From contig NZ_JAVIZT010000001.1 in NCBI RefSeq assembly GCF_031453615.1, positions 1,364,001 to 1,428,000 of the forward strand: DNA of 64,000 nucleotides, in the 5' to 3' direction. Every line of letters begins with the position of its first letter. Within the stretch, counting starts at the first letter, position 1. The notes under the pieces were generated by a model. It was not told where the DNA came from and did no database searches. It saw only the letters and a program-made list of their open reading frames with translations. Source of the stretch: Microbacterium sp. SORGH_AS_0428 (GTDB lineage: Bacteria; Actinomycetota; Actinomycetes; Actinomycetales; Microbacteriaceae). The position numbers were made by a program, and so were the translations under genes. This document shows positions 8,688 through 17,864 of this stretch, piece by piece.

Positions 8688-8715
8688 GAATTGCGCACAA
8701 CTGAATTGCGTGCAA
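8688..8715. promoter_or_regulatory. Putative OhrR operator (two direct GAATTGCG repeats)
   Basis: GAATTGCGCACAA (8688-8700) and GAATTGCGTGCAA (8703-8715) are near-identical repeats 15 bp apart. Each contains a small dyad (TTG...CAA). They lie 11 bp upstream of the ohrR ATG and are markedly AT-richer than their surroundings. Position and dyads fit autoregulation by OhrR, a dimeric MarR protein. Confidence 0.6.
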
Positions 8716-8725
8716 TGCTTTTGCC

Positions 8726-9169
8726 ATGACGGAGACGACGGGACCGGCGCTGGATCGGATGCTGTGCTTCTCGCTGTACTCGGCGAGCAGGGCGACGACC
8801 CAGGTGTACCGGCGCCTGCTCGAGCCGTGGCAGCTCACCTACCCGCAGTACCTCGTGCTCGTCGAGCTCTGGGACCGCGGGCCGCGCACCGTCAGCCAGC
8901 TGGGCGAGGGCCTCGGCCTGGACTCGGGCACGCTGTCACCGCTTCTCAAGCGGCTCGAGAAGGCGGGCCTCGTCACCCGGACCCGCGAGGACGCCGACGC
9001 GCGCGTCGTGACCGTCGCACCGACCGAGCGCGGCACGGCCCTGCGCGCCGAGATGTCCGAGCTGCCCTCCCAGATGTGGAACTGCTACGGACTCGAGCCG
9101 GATGCGGCCCGCGCGCTGCTCACGGCGCTCCACTCACTCACGGCCACGCTGCACGCCGACGCCGACTGA
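8726..9169 (+). CDS. ohrR: OhrR-type MarR regulator of organic peroxide stress
   Basis: 147-aa winged-helix repressor. It begins with the OhrR hallmark LCFSLYSASRATTQVYRRLL, in which Cys14 is the peroxide-sensing cysteine. Tyr residues that hold the reactive thiolate are conserved (Y18 and the TYPQYLVL motif). The recognition helix region is LGEGLGLDSGTLSPLLKRLE and the wing is RTREDADARVVTV. It represses until the cysteine is oxidised by organic hydroperoxides. The operator repeats lie immediately upstream. ohr follows after a 37-bp gap on the same strand, the classical ohrR-ohr arrangement. Confidence 0.9.
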   Translation: MTETTGPALDRMLCFSLYSASRATTQVYRRLLEPWQLTYPQYLVLVELWDRGPRTVSQLGEGLGLDSGTLSPLLKRLEKAGLVTRTREDADARVVTVAPTERGTALRAEMSELPSQMWNCYGLEPDAARALLTALHSLTATLHADAD

Positions 9170-9206
9170 GCTCCCTCCCCCGAAGAACCGACGAAAGGTA
9201 TCCCCC

Positions 9207-9629
9207 ATGGACGTCCTCTACACCGCAGAAGCCCTCGCCACCGGAGGCGGCCGCAACGGCCACGTCACCACGAGCGACGGCATCCTCGACGCCGACGTGC
9301 GCGTCCCCAAGGAGATGGGCGGGGCGGGCGAGGCCCTGAACCCCGAGCTGCTGTTCGCCGCCGGCTACTCGGCCTGCTTCCACAGCGCGCTGCAGTCGGT
9401 CGCCCGGATGCAGAAGGTGGCCATCCACGACACGAGCGTCGGCGCGCGGGTCGGCATCGGCCCCAACGGCCAGGGCGGCTTCCAGCTGGCCGTCGAGCTC
9501 GAGGTCGTCATCCCGGACCTCCCCGCCGACCAGGCGCAGGCTCTCGCCGACGCCGCCCACCAGGTCTGCCCCTACTCGAACGCCACCCGCGGCAACATCG
9601 AGGTCACGGTGCGCGTCGTCGAGGACTGA
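9207..9629 (+). CDS. ohr: Organic hydroperoxide resistance protein Ohr (OsmC superfamily)
   Basis: 140-aa thiol peroxidase that reduces organic hydroperoxides. Both catalytic cysteines are present: Cys57 in AAGYSACFHSAL and Cys121 in HQVCPYSNATRGN. The N-terminal region YTAEALATGGGRNGHV and the catalytic Arg in VRVPKEMGG are typical. The length is standard. The start follows GAAAGG at good spacing and lies directly behind ohrR. Confidence 0.94.
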   Translation: MDVLYTAEALATGGGRNGHVTTSDGILDADVRVPKEMGGAGEALNPELLFAAGYSACFHSALQSVARMQKVAIHDTSVGARVGIGPNGQGGFQLAVELEVVIPDLPADQAQALADAAHQVCPYSNATRGNIEVTVRVVED

Positions 9630-9637
9630 CACGATCC

Positions 9638-10309
9638 TCAGAGCTGGAGGCGGTATCCCATCCCGGTCTCGGTGAGCAGATGCACCGGGCGGGCGGGGTC
9701 CGCCTCCAGCTTCTTGCGCAGCTGCGACATGTAGAGGCGCAGATATCCCGAGTCGTTGACGTTCTCGCTCGCCCAGATCTCCTTCAGCAGGCTCTGGCGC
9801 GTCACGAGAGCACCGGGATGGCGCGCGAGGAACTCCAGCATCCGCCACTCCGTCGGCGTCAGATGCACACGCACCCCCGCGCGCGTGACCGTCTTGGTCG
9901 CCAGATCCAGCTCGACGTCCCCGAAGCGCACGACAGGATCGTCGACGGATGCGGCGGCCCGCCGTCCGAGCGCGCGCAACCGCGCCAGCAGCTCGTCGAT
10001 CTGGAACGGCTTGGTCACATAGTCGTCGGCACCCGCATCCAGAGCGTCCACCTTGTCGGCGGAGCCGGTGCGTCCTGACACGACGATGATGGGGGCCCGC
10101 GTCCAGCCGCGCAACGCCTCGATCACCTGCACGCCGTCGAGATGCGGCATGCCGAGATCGAGCAGCACGATGTCGGGATGCGACTGCGCGGCCAGCGTGA
10201 TCGCCGCCGCACCGTCGGCGGCCGCGACCACGTCGTAGCCGTGCGCGGCGAGCGTGATCCGCAGGGCCCGCACGAGCTGCGGATCATCGTCGGCGACCAG
10301 GATCTTCAC
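9638..10309 (-). CDS. kdpE: KdpE response regulator (OmpR family)
   Basis: 223-aa transcription factor activating kdpFABC. The receiver domain has the acidic cluster DDD (7-9), phospho-acceptor Asp51 in LLDLGMPHLDG, and the conserved Thr and Lys in VSGRTG and YVTKPF. A C-terminal OmpR/PhoB winged helix carries HLTPTEWRMLEFLARHPG and ends in the YRLQL typical of KdpE. I choose GTG at 10309 because GGAGGGA lies just upstream and the GTG overlaps the kdpD TGA (GTGA), which implies coupling. The longer start at 10348 would add a non-family leader. Confidence 0.93.
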   Translation of the reverse strand: MKILVADDDPQLVRALRITLAAHGYDVVAAADGAAAITLAAQSHPDIVLLDLGMPHLDGVQVIEALRGWTRAPIIVVSGRTGSADKVDALDAGADDYVTKPFQIDELLARLRALGRRAAASVDDPVVRFGDVELDLATKTVTRAGVRVHLTPTEWRMLEFLARHPGALVTRQSLLKEIWASENVNDSGYLRLYMSQLRKKLEADPARPVHLLTETGMGYRLQL

Positions 10310-12819
10310 GAGTCCCTCCTCTCCTCGGATGCGGCATCCGCCGGCCACAGCGGCAGCGAGACCACCATGGTGAGACCGCCGCCGGGGGTGTCCTCGGCGG
10401 TCAGCGTGCCACCCATCCCCTCCGCGAAGCCGCGCGAGAGTGCGAGCCCGAGGCCGAGCCCCACCGTGTTGTCGGTGTCGCCCAACCGCTGGAAGGGCGC
10501 GAACATGTCATCCCGCCGCTCGGCCGGCACCCCCGCGCCGCGGTCGACGATGCGCAGCTCGGCCCGCTCGCCGAGACTGCTCGTCGCCACCCGCACCCGG
10601 GCGCCGGGCGGCGAGTGGCGCGCGGCGTTCGCGAGCACGTTCACGATGACCCGTTGCAGCAGCACGGGGTCGGCGGCGATCGCGGGCAGCGCCGGATCGA
10701 GCGCGAGCTCGACCCGGTCGGGACCGAGCCCCAGCTCGTCGAGCGCGGCGAGGACCGAGCCCGCGGCATCCACCGGAGCGAGCGCGACGGCGAGCACTCC
10801 GGCCTCCACACGGCTCACGTCGAGCAGATCGGTCACGAGCGTCGACAGGGTCGCAAGGCTCTCCTCGGCGGTGTCGAGCAGCTCGCGCCGGTCGGCGGGG
10901 CTCATGTGCGCTCCCGCCGCGCGGAGGCCCCCGACGGCCGCGACCGCAGCCGCCAGCGGACGGCGGAGGTCATGGCTGACCGCGGAGAGCAGTGCCGTGC
11001 GCACCTGGTCGGTGGCGGCGAGCGCGTCGACCTCTCGCGCCGCCGCCGACAGGTCGGTGTGCTCGAGGGCTGCGGCGAGCTGCGCGACGATCACCTCGAG
11101 CAGGCGACGAGCCGACGCATCCGGGTCGGGGCCGTGCAGCTCGAGCACCGCGTCGCCGACCGGGAGGGTCGTGAAACCGCCGCCGCGCACCGGTTCTCCG
11201 TCGGTGGCGATGACCTCGCCGTCGGCGGCGACCAGGCGGACGCCTGCGAGGCCGAACGCCTCGCGTGTGCGGGTGATGAGGGCGGGCACCGCGCTCTCAC
11301 CGCGCAGCACGGATCCGGCCACCGTGGCCAGCAGCTCCGACTCCGCCGCGGCTCGTTCCGCACGGCGCGTGCGTCGGGCCGCCTGGTCGACGATGTAACT
11401 GACGAGGATCGCGATCACGACGTAGAGACCCAGGGCGAGCGCGTGCAACGGATGCGCGATCGAGACGGTGAAAGTGGGCGCGACGAAGAGGAAGTCCAGT
11501 GTCAGCCCCGACAGGACCGCGGCGAACAGCGCCGGCCAGATGCCGCCCACGAGGGCGACCACCACCACGAGCAGCTGGAAGGCGAGCACGTCGGAGGTGA
11601 TGGACTCGTCGCTGCGGAAGGCGAACAGCGCCGCCGACAGCAGCGGACCCGCGGTCAGCGCGATCACGAAGCCCAGGATGCGGCGCTTCGCGCTCAGCGC
11701 TCCGCGCTGCACCGAGGGCAGCCGCATCCGCCCGCCGGCGGCGGCCGCGTGACTCACGATGTGCACGTCGATGTCACCCGAGAGCCGGATGACGGTGGCC
11801 CCGATGCCGGGGCCCGTGACCGCTGCGGCCCACCGGGAGCGGCGGCTGACGCCGATGACGAGCTGGCTCGCGTTGACGGAGCGGGCGAAGTCGACGAGGG
11901 CGCGGGGGACGTCGTCGCCGACGAGCTGGTGGTACGTGCCGCCGAGGGATTCGACCAGCGCGCGCTGCTGTGCGAGCGCGCCCGGCGTCGCGCGGCGCAG
12001 GCCCTCCGCGCTGGACACGTGCACCGCCAGCAGTTCGCCGCCGGCCGACCGCGCCGCGATCCGGGCGCCTCTGCGAAGCAGCGTCTCCCCCTCCGGCCCC
12101 CCGGTGAGCGCGACGACCACTCGCTCGCGCGTCTGCCACGTGCCGCGGATGTCGTGAGCGCTCCGGTAGTCCTTGAGGGCGCTGTCGACCTCGTCGGCGA
12201 GCCACAGCAGCGCGAGCTCGCGCAGCGCCGTGAGGTTGCCGAGGCGGAAGTAGTTGGACAGCGCCGCATCCACGCGTTCGGCGGGGTAGACGAGCCCGGC
12301 CGACAGACGGTCCCGCAGCGACTGCGGGGCGAGGTCGACCACCTCGACCTGATCGGCGCCGCGCACGACCGTGTCGGGCACGGTTTCGCGCTGCGCGACA
12401 CCGGTGATCTGCTCCACCACGTCGCCGAGCGAGGCGATGTGCTGCACGTTGACCGTGGTGATCACGTCGATGCCCGCGGCGAGCACCTCCTCGACGTCCT
12501 GCCAGCGCTTCTCGTTCCGCGAGCCCGGGGCGTTCGTGTGGGCGAGTTCGTCGATGAGGGCGACGTCGGGATGCCGCGCGATGACCGCATCCACATCCAT
12601 CTCGTCGAGTTGGACGCCCCGATGCGCCCACCGCCGGCGTGGGATGTGCACGAGCGCCTCGGCCTGCTGCGCCGTGGCCGCACGACCGTGGGTCTCGACG
12701 ACGGCGATGACGACGTCGCCGCCCTCCTGGGCGAGTCTCGCCCCCTCGCGCAGCATCTGGAACGTCTTGCCGACGCCCGGCGCCGCGCCCAGCAGCACGC
12801 GCAGCTTCCCGCGCTTCAT
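10306..12819 (-). CDS. kdpD: KdpD sensor histidine kinase
   Basis: 837-aa membrane sensor of K+ limitation. It starts with the KdpD domain (GKLRVLLGAAPGVGKTF, a Walker-A-like site; residues about 1-210). A USP-like domain follows (about 225-350), then four closely spaced membrane helices (about 370-470), a GAF-like region, the HisKA H-box SHDLRRPLAAAVA (phospho-His), and HATPase N/G boxes (NVLANAARHS; DNTVGLGLGLALS). It partners KdpE, with which it overlaps by 4 bp. Its ATG is preceded at 6 bp by TAGGGT, suggesting its own leaderless promoter after the kdpC-kdpD palindrome. Confidence 0.95.
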   Translation of the reverse strand: MKRGKLRVLLGAAPGVGKTFQMLREGARLAQEGGDVVIAVVETHGRAATAQQAEALVHIPRRRWAHRGVQLDEMDVDAVIARHPDVALIDELAHTNAPGSRNEKRWQDVEEVLAAGIDVITTVNVQHIASLGDVVEQITGVAQRETVPDTVVRGADQVEVVDLAPQSLRDRLSAGLVYPAERVDAALSNYFRLGNLTALRELALLWLADEVDSALKDYRSAHDIRGTWQTRERVVVALTGGPEGETLLRRGARIAARSAGGELLAVHVSSAEGLRRATPGALAQQRALVESLGGTYHQLVGDDVPRALVDFARSVNASQLVIGVSRRSRWAAAVTGPGIGATVIRLSGDIDVHIVSHAAAAGGRMRLPSVQRGALSAKRRILGFVIALTAGPLLSAALFAFRSDESITSDVLAFQLLVVVVALVGGIWPALFAAVLSGLTLDFLFVAPTFTVSIAHPLHALALGLYVVIAILVSYIVDQAARRTRRAERAAAESELLATVAGSVLRGESAVPALITRTREAFGLAGVRLVAADGEVIATDGEPVRGGGFTTLPVGDAVLELHGPDPDASARRLLEVIVAQLAAALEHTDLSAAAREVDALAATDQVRTALLSAVSHDLRRPLAAAVAAVGGLRAAGAHMSPADRRELLDTAEESLATLSTLVTDLLDVSRVEAGVLAVALAPVDAAGSVLAALDELGLGPDRVELALDPALPAIAADPVLLQRVIVNVLANAARHSPPGARVRVATSSLGERAELRIVDRGAGVPAERRDDMFAPFQRLGDTDNTVGLGLGLALSRGFAEGMGGTLTAEDTPGGGLTMVVSLPLWPADAASEERRDS

Positions 12820-12825
12820 GCCCTC

Positions 12826-12831
12826 ACCCTA
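12826..12831 (-). promoter_or_regulatory. -10 box (TAGGGT) of a probable leaderless kdpDE promoter
   Basis: Minus-strand TAGGGT ends six bases before the kdpD ATG at 12819. The same hexamer at similar spacing precedes the gene starting at 17865. There is no room for both a Shine-Dalgarno and a leader if transcription starts at the A of ATG, as in actinobacterial leaderless genes. Confidence 0.5.
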
Positions 12832-12882
12832 ATCTTCCCTGCGCGGCCCGCTGATCTCCCCCGCGCTCGGCGAACAGCCGCT

Positions 12883-12928
12883 TCCCCTGTCACAGATCGA
12901 GCCGCGAGCGTCGATCTGTGACAGGGGA
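12883..12928. terminator. Perfect 18-bp palindrome between kdpC and kdpD
   Basis: Bases 12883-12900 pair without mismatch with 12911-12928 around a 10-base loop (core CCCCTGTCACAGATCGA). It lies in the 130-bp gap between kdpC and kdpD. No T-run follows on the minus strand, so it may terminate weakly, block processing, or be a dispersed palindrome. Its position just upstream of the kdpD TAGGGT box fits separation of kdpFABC and kdpDE transcription. Confidence 0.6.
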
Positions 12929-12949
12929 GCAGGACGGCGCACGGCCGGG

Positions 12950-13558
12950 TCACGGCTTCAGCGCGTCGAGGGCGAGGTTCAGCTCGAGCACATTGACCCG
13001 CGGCTCGCCCAGGTACCCGAGGTCGGAACCGGTGGTGTGCGCGGCCACGAGCCGGCGCACCTCGCCCTCGTCGAGGCCGCGCACGCGGGCGACGCGGGCC
13101 ACCTGTAGCGCGGCGTAGGCGGGGCTGATGTGCGGGTCGAGTCCGGACCCGGATGCGGTGAGCGCATCGACCGGCACGGATTCCGGGTCGACACCCTCGA
13201 GCTCGGCGACCGCCTGCCGGCGCTCGGCGATCGAGGCGATCAGGTCGGGGTTCTCGGGACCCAGGTTGGACCCGGAGGAGGCACTCGCGTCGTAGCCGTC
13301 GCCCGCGGCGGACGGGCGTGACTGGAAGTACTGCGGCAGAGCGGCACCGTCGGCATCCGTGAACGACTGGCCGATCAGGGCGCTGCCGACGACCGTGCCC
13401 GCGGCATCCGTCACGAGCGAGCCGTTCGCTTGCGCGGGCAGAGCGAGCTGGCCGATGCCCGTGATGAGCGCGGTGTAGCCGACACCGAGGACGAGGGTCG
13501 CCGCGAGCAGGGTGCGCACGGCGACGCCGGACTGGCGGAGGGCGGAACGAAGGGACAT
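12950..13558 (-). CDS. kdpC: KdpC, K+-ATPase accessory subunit
   Basis: 202-aa subunit with one N-terminal membrane helix (about 14-35) and an extracytoplasmic domain that stabilises the KdpFABC complex and raises nucleotide affinity. Family blocks seen are GSALIGQSFTDADG, YFQSRPSAAGDGYDA, ASSGSNLGPENPDL and SGSGLDPHISPAYA, which are the best conserved parts of KdpC. The start ATG lies 21 bp after the kdpB stop, in the standard order. Confidence 0.95.
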   Translation of the reverse strand: MSLRSALRQSGVAVRTLLAATLVLGVGYTALITGIGQLALPAQANGSLVTDAAGTVVGSALIGQSFTDADGAALPQYFQSRPSAAGDGYDASASSGSNLGPENPDLIASIAERRQAVAELEGVDPESVPVDALTASGSGLDPHISPAYAALQVARVARVRGLDEGEVRRLVAAHTTGSDLGYLGEPRVNVLELNLALDALKP

Positions 13559-13579
13559 GGTGTCGTCTCCAGAGGGGGC

Positions 13580-15754
13580 TCAGAAGCCCGGGATGAGGCT
13601 CACGACGAGGTCGATGAGCTTGATGCCGAGGAACGGGGCGATCACGCCGCCCAGTCCGTAGATGAGGAGGTTGCGGGTCAGCACCTGCGATGCGGATGCG
13701 GGCCGATAGGTCACCCCGCGCAGGGCGAGCGGGATGAGGAAGACGATCACGATCGCGTTGAAGATGATCGCGCTCGTGACGGCGGATGCGGGCGAGCTCA
13801 GCTGCATCACGTTCAGCGCGGCGAGGCCGGGGAAGACCCCCATGAACATCGCCGGGATGATCGCGAAGTACTTGGCGACGTCGTTCGCGAGCGAGAACGT
13901 CGTGAGGGCACCGCGGGTGATGAGCAGCTGCTTGCCGATGCGGACGATGTCGATCAGCTTGGTGGGGTCGCTGTCGAGGTCGACCATGTTGCCGGCCTCC
14001 TTCGCCGCCGACGTGCCGGTGTTCATCGCGACGCCCACATCCGCCTGCGCGAGAGCGGGCGCGTCGTTCGTGCCGTCACCGGTCATGGCGACGAGGTTCC
14101 CGCCGGCCTGCTCCTTGCGGATGAGCGCCAGCTTGTCCTCGGGCGTCGCCTCGGCGAGGTAGTCGTCGACGCCGGCTTCGGCGGCGATCGCCCGGGCGGT
14201 GAGCGGGTTGTCGCCCGTGATCATCACGGTGCGGATGCCCATGGCCCGCAGCTCGTCGAACCGTTCGCGCAGCCCCTCCTTGACGATGTCCTTGAGGTGG
14301 ATGACACCCAGGATGCGGGTGCCCGCCGCATCCGCCACGGCGACGACGAGCGGAGTGCCGCCGGCGGAGGAGATCGTCTCGACCTCGCTGGTCAGCTGCG
14401 CTCTGGTCGCCGTGGCGATGGCGCTCCCCTCCGACTCGGCCCACGCGATGATCGCGGAACCGGCGCCCTTGCGGATGCGGGTGCCGTCGGGAAGGTCGAG
14501 CCCGCTCATCCGGGTCTGCGCGGTGAAGGGGACGACGACCGCCCCTTCGGGTTCGGCGGCGTCGATGCCCTGCGTGCGGGCGAGGTCGACGACGGATGTG
14601 CCTTCGGGCGTCGGGTCGGCGAGCGAGGAGAGCGCGGCCGTCCGGGCCAACTCCTGCGCATCGATCTGCGGCAGCGCGACGAACGCGGTGGCGCGGCGGT
14701 TGCCGTAGGTGATCGTGCCGGTCTTGTCCAGCAGCAGCGTCGTGACGTCGCCCGCCGCCTCGACGGCACGGCCCGACATCGCGAGAACGTTGCGCTGCAC
14801 GAGACGGTCCATGCCGGCGATGCCGATCGCGGAGAGGAGGGCTCCGATCGTGGTGGGGATCAGACAGATCAGCAGCGCCACGAGAACCGGCACCGAGACG
14901 GGGGCTGCCGCGTAGGACGCGATCGGGTTCAGCGTCAGCACGACGACCACGAACACGATCGACAGGCTCGCCAGCAGGATGTTGAGGGCTATCTCGTTGG
15001 GCGTCTTCTGGCGCGAGGCGCCCTCGACGAGCGCGATCATGCGGTCGACGAAGGTCTCGCCGGGGCGGGAGGTGATGCGCACGACGATGCGGTCGCTGAG
15101 CACCCGAGTGCCGCCGGTGACGGCGCTGCGGTCGCCGCCGGATTCGCGCACGACGGGCGCCGATTCGCCCGTGATGGCGGACTCGTCGACGGTCGCGATG
15201 CCCCACACGATGTCGCCGTCGCCGGGGATGAGCTCGCCCGCAGACACCACGACGACGTCGCCGAGGGTCAGCTCGCTCGAGGCCACCTCGGTCGTCGCCG
15301 TCTTCTCGGCCGCGCGGTCGCGGTCGGGGTCGTAGGCGAGGAGCCGGCGGGCCATCGTGCTCGTACGCGTCGAGCGCAGCGCCTGCGCCTGCGCCTTGCC
15401 GCGTCCCTCTGCGACGGCTTCGGCCAGGTTCGCGAAAATCACCGTCAGCCACAGCCAGAGGGCGATGCCCCAGGTGAACCCCGACGGCACGGCCGAGCCG
15501 CCGGTGCTCTCCGGGCCGCCGAGGAAGGGCTCCGCGATCGCGATGACGGTCGTGAGGGCCGCGCCGACCCACACGAGGAACATGACGGGGTTGCGCCAGA
15601 GCGCTGCGGGGTTGAGCTTGGCGAGCGCGCCGGGCAGCGCCGCGGCGATCTGCGCCGTGCCGAACGCGCGACGGGAGCCCTGCGCACCCCCGGGGGTCGC
15701 GGGTTCGGTCGGACGGGTGAGATCGGGGGATGCGGGAAGTCGGGACATGGTCAC
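13580..15754 (-). CDS. kdpB: KdpB, P-type ATPase catalytic subunit
   Basis: 724-aa P-type ATPase that hydrolyses ATP to drive high-affinity K+ uptake through KdpA. Seen: the actuator motif TGES (about 195-198), the phosphorylation motif [11 protein letters not shown] with Asp near 343, the nucleotide-domain hinge [10 protein letters not shown], and [18 protein letters not shown] in the P-domain. The membrane helices are in the expected places. The GTG at 15754 is preferred because GGAAGG lies 6 bp upstream and it overlaps the kdpA TGA (GTGA). ATG at 15748 is an alternative two codons in. Confidence 0.96.
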   Translation of the reverse strand: MTMSRLPASPDLTRPTEPATPGGAQGSRRAFGTAQIAAALPGALAKLNPAALWRNPVMFLVWVGAALTTVIAIAEPFLGGPESTGGSAVPSGFTWGIALWLWLTVIFANLAEAVAEGRGKAQAQALRSTRTSTMARRLLAYDPDRDRAAEKTATTEVASSELTLGDVVVVSAGELIPGDGDIVWGIATVDESAITGESAPVVRESGGDRSAVTGGTRVLSDRIVVRITSRPGETFVDRMIALVEGASRQKTPNEIALNILLASLSIVFVVVVLTLNPIASYAAAPVSVPVLVALLICLIPTTIGALLSAIGIAGMDRLVQRNVLAMSGRAVEAAGDVTTLLLDKTGTITYGNRRATAFVALPQIDAQELARTAALSSLADPTPEGTSVVDLARTQGIDAAEPEGAVVVPFTAQTRMSGLDLPDGTRIRKGAGSAIIAWAESEGSAIATATRAQLTSEVETISSAGGTPLVVAVADAAGTRILGVIHLKDIVKEGLRERFDELRAMGIRTVMITGDNPLTARAIAAEAGVDDYLAEATPEDKLALIRKEQAGGNLVAMTGDGTNDAPALAQADVGVAMNTGTSAAKEAGNMVDLDSDPTKLIDIVRIGKQLLITRGALTTFSLANDVAKYFAIIPAMFMGVFPGLAALNVMQLSSPASAVTSAIIFNAIVIVFLIPLALRGVTYRPASASQVLTRNLLIYGLGGVIAPFLGIKLIDLVVSLIPGF

Positions 15755-17433
15755 AGAAGCCCTTCCGCCAGGGGACCCAGCGTGAGAACGGGGAAATAGG
15801 TGAGTGCGGTGATGAGCACGCTCACGACCACGAGGAGGCCGACGAACTGCGGCCGGTGGGTCGGAAGGGTGCCGGTCGTACCGGGGATGCGTTCCTGCGC
15901 CGCCAGTGAGCCCGCGAGAGCCAGCACCAGCACGATGGGGATGAAGCGTCCCAGCAGCATCGCAACGCCGAGCGCGGTGTTCAGCCAGGGCGTGTTCGCG
16001 GTGAGGCCCGCGAACGCGGAGCCGTTGTTGTTGGCCGCCGAGGTGAAGGCGTAGAGCACCTCGCTGAGGCCGTGCAGCCCCGGGTTCCAGATCGATGTCG
16101 ACTCGATGTCGTCGCGCACGCCGGGCAGCGCGAAGCTGAGCGCGGTGCCCGACAGAACGAGCACCGGGGTCACGAGGATGTACAGGCTCGCGAGCTTGAT
16201 CTCGCTGGGACCGATCTTCTTGCCCAGGTACTCGGGGGTCCGGCCCACGAGCAGTCCACCGATGAACACGGCGATGACGGCGAGGATCAGCATCCCGTAC
16301 AGGCCCGATCCGACGCCGCCCGGCGCGACTTCCCCGAGCATCATGTTGATCATGGCGACGGCACCGCCGCCCGCCGTGTAGGAGTCGTGCATCGAGTTGA
16401 CCGCTCCCGTAGACGTGAGGGTCGTCGAGCCTGCGAAGAGGGTGGATGCCCAGATGCCGAACCGGGTCTCCTTGCCTTCCATCGCGCCGCCGGCCAGCTG
16501 CGGCGCGGTGCCGAAGCCCTGCACCTCGAACCAGGTGAGCAGCGAGATCGAAGCGGCGAACAGGGTCCCCATCACCGCGAGGATCGCGTAGCCCTGGCGG
16601 TTGTCGCCCACCATCCGACCGAAGGCGCGGGGAAGCGACACGGGGATCACGAGCATCAGGAAGATCTCGAAGAGGTTCGTCCAGGGCGTCGGGTTCTCGA
16701 ACGGATGCGCGGAGTTGACGTTGAAGAAGCCGCCGCCGTTCGTGCCGAGCTCCTTGATGGCCTCCTGCGAGGCCACAGGACCGCCGGGCAGGTTCTGCAC
16801 CGCACCGCCGATGGTGTCGACGGGAGTGAAGCCCGCGACGTTCTGCACGACGCCGCCGATGATGAGCACGATCGCCGCGACAATCGCGAGGGGCAGCAGG
16901 ATGCGACCGACACCGCGGACCAGGTCGACCCAGAAGTTGCCGATCGTGCCGGATCCGCGCCGCGCGAAGCCGCGCACGAGGGCCACGGCGACGGCGAGCC
17001 CGACGGCCGCCGAGAGGAAGTTCTGCACGGCCAGCCCCGCGAGCTGCACGGTGTAGCCGAGGGTGGCCTCGGGTGAGTACGACTGCCAGTTCGTGTTGGT
17101 GACGAAGGACACGGCCGTGTTGAAGGCGAGCCCCTCCGGCACCGCGGGAAGCCCCAGTGCGTAGGGCAGGAACTGCTGCGTGCGCTGCAGGAGGTAGACC
17201 AGCAGCACGCCGGCCGCGGAGAAGATGAGGACGCCGCGTGCGTACGCCTGCCAGCTCTGCTCCGCCTCGGCGTCGACGCCGATCACGCGATAGACACCGC
17301 GTTCGATGCGGGCGTGCCGGGGCGAGGTGAAGACGAAGGCGATCAGGTCGCCGAGCGGCCGGTAGGCGAGCCCCAGCGCCAGCAGCAGGGTCGCGATCTG
17401 GAGGATGCCGAAGGTGATCGATTCCGCATCCAT
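15751..17433 (-). CDS. kdpA: KdpA, K+-translocating subunit
   Basis: 560-aa channel-like subunit of the Kdp complex, with about ten membrane helices in four pore repeats. Selectivity-filter-like motifs are visible: [43 protein letters not shown] and [13 protein letters not shown]. These are hallmarks of KdpA. The length is typical. Its ATG overlaps the kdpF stop by 1 base (TGATG). Confidence 0.96.
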   Translation of the reverse strand: MDAESITFGILQIATLLLALGLAYRPLGDLIAFVFTSPRHARIERGVYRVIGVDAEAEQSWQAYARGVLIFSAAGVLLVYLLQRTQQFLPYALGLPAVPEGLAFNTAVSFVTNTNWQSYSPEATLGYTVQLAGLAVQNFLSAAVGLAVAVALVRGFARRGSGTIGNFWVDLVRGVGRILLPLAIVAAIVLIIGGVVQNVAGFTPVDTIGGAVQNLPGGPVASQEAIKELGTNGGGFFNVNSAHPFENPTPWTNLFEIFLMLVIPVSLPRAFGRMVGDNRQGYAILAVMGTLFAASISLLTWFEVQGFGTAPQLAGGAMEGKETRFGIWASTLFAGSTTLTSTGAVNSMHDSYTAGGGAVAMINMMLGEVAPGGVGSGLYGMLILAVIAVFIGGLLVGRTPEYLGKKIGPSEIKLASLYILVTPVLVLSGTALSFALPGVRDDIESTSIWNPGLHGLSEVLYAFTSAANNNGSAFAGLTANTPWLNTALGVAMLLGRFIPIVLVLALAGSLAAQERIPGTTGTLPTHRPQFVGLLVVVSVLITALTYFPVLTLGPLAEGLL

Positions 17434-17522
17434 CAGAACTTCTCCGGGCGCACGAGCGCGATCACGAGGTAGACGACGGCGGCGACGGCGAGGGCTGCGG
17501 CAACAAGGGAGATGACGATCAT
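17433..17522 (-). CDS. kdpF: KdpF small stabilising subunit (29 aa)
   Basis: 29-residue single-helix peptide: [13 protein letters not shown]..., a continuous hydrophobic helix, then a short basic tail VRPEKF. The RPE(K/R)F ending is characteristic of KdpF. It sits directly before kdpA with a 1-base overlap. It stabilises the KdpABC complex in the membrane. It overlaps the stop of a 46-codon ORF upstream by 4 bases (ATGA), so translation may be coupled to that ORF. Confidence 0.9.
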   Translation of the reverse strand: MIVISLVAAALAVAAVVYLVIALVRPEKF

Positions 17523-17659
17523 GACCGCTCGCTCCGGGTGGCGCCGGCCGGCCGGGTGGACGCGCGGTCGCCCGCCTGCAGGGCGTCGACCCCCTTCAGC
17601 ACGAGGGCGACGAGCGCGAACAGCGCAAGCGTCGCGAGAACGTAGACGAGATCGAGCAC
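17519..17659 (-). CDS. Small single-pass membrane protein heading the kdp operon
   Basis: 46-aa ORF starting at GTG, with GGAGA six bases upstream. The N-terminal half is a helix ([20 protein letters not shown]) followed by KGVDAL and a polar Arg-rich tail. Its stop overlaps kdpF by ATGA. Shape, strand, Shine-Dalgarno and coupling all support a real gene. I recall similar unnamed peptides ending their helix in KGVE/D upstream of kdpF in other actinobacteria, but cannot verify this here. A role as a second small Kdp subunit or a leader for coupling is inference. Confidence 0.7.
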   Translation of the reverse strand: MLDLVYVLATLALFALVALVLKGVDALQAGDRASTRPAGATRSERS

Positions 17660-17763
17660 GGGGACTCTCCAGAGAACACGCCGCGCGGTCGGCGCGGGCG
17701 CCCCGCTCGGGGCACTCGTCGATCGAACGCCTCCGCCGGGGCGTTTCCCGCCGTCCTTACGGA

Positions 17764-17786
17764 ATCCGAACGGTCGGCGTTCGGAT
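17764..17786. promoter_or_regulatory. 9-bp inverted repeat in the kdp / YbjQ divergent region
   Basis: ATCCGAACG (17764-17772) and CGTTCGGAT (17778-17786) are perfect arms around GTCGG. The site lies about 105 bp upstream of the first kdp ORF. It could be a regulator site such as a KdpE box, or an RNA hairpin. The rest of 17660-17863 shows only a small GCCCCG/CGGGGC hairpin near 17700. Confidence 0.4.
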
Positions 17787-17820
17787 CCTCACACCCTCCT
17801 CATCACGGCGCGCGCCTGGT

Positions 17821-17857
17821 GGCACCCCTGTCGGGGCGGGACGGGGTGCCCTAGGGT
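17821..17857 (+). promoter_or_regulatory. Hairpin plus TAGGGT -10 box upstream of the YbjQ gene
   Basis: GGCACCCC (17821-17828) and GGGGTGCC (17843-17850) form a perfect 8-bp inverted repeat. TAGGGT (17852-17857) follows and ends 7 bp before the ATG at 17865, so the gene is probably leaderless and the palindrome could be an operator covering the -35 region. Confidence 0.45.
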
Positions 17858-17864
17858 GTGGCGC

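Noticed and set aside
10615..12921. Long plus-strand open frame (768 codons) opposite kdpD
   Set aside because: It is antisense to a complete, motif-rich kdpD, and its translation is Arg/Asp/Gly-rich low-complexity sequence typical of GC-rich shadow frames.
13430..15799. Long plus-strand open frame (789 codons) opposite kdpC/kdpB
   Set aside because: It is the antisense shadow of kdpB and kdpC, with no recognisable domain and biased composition.
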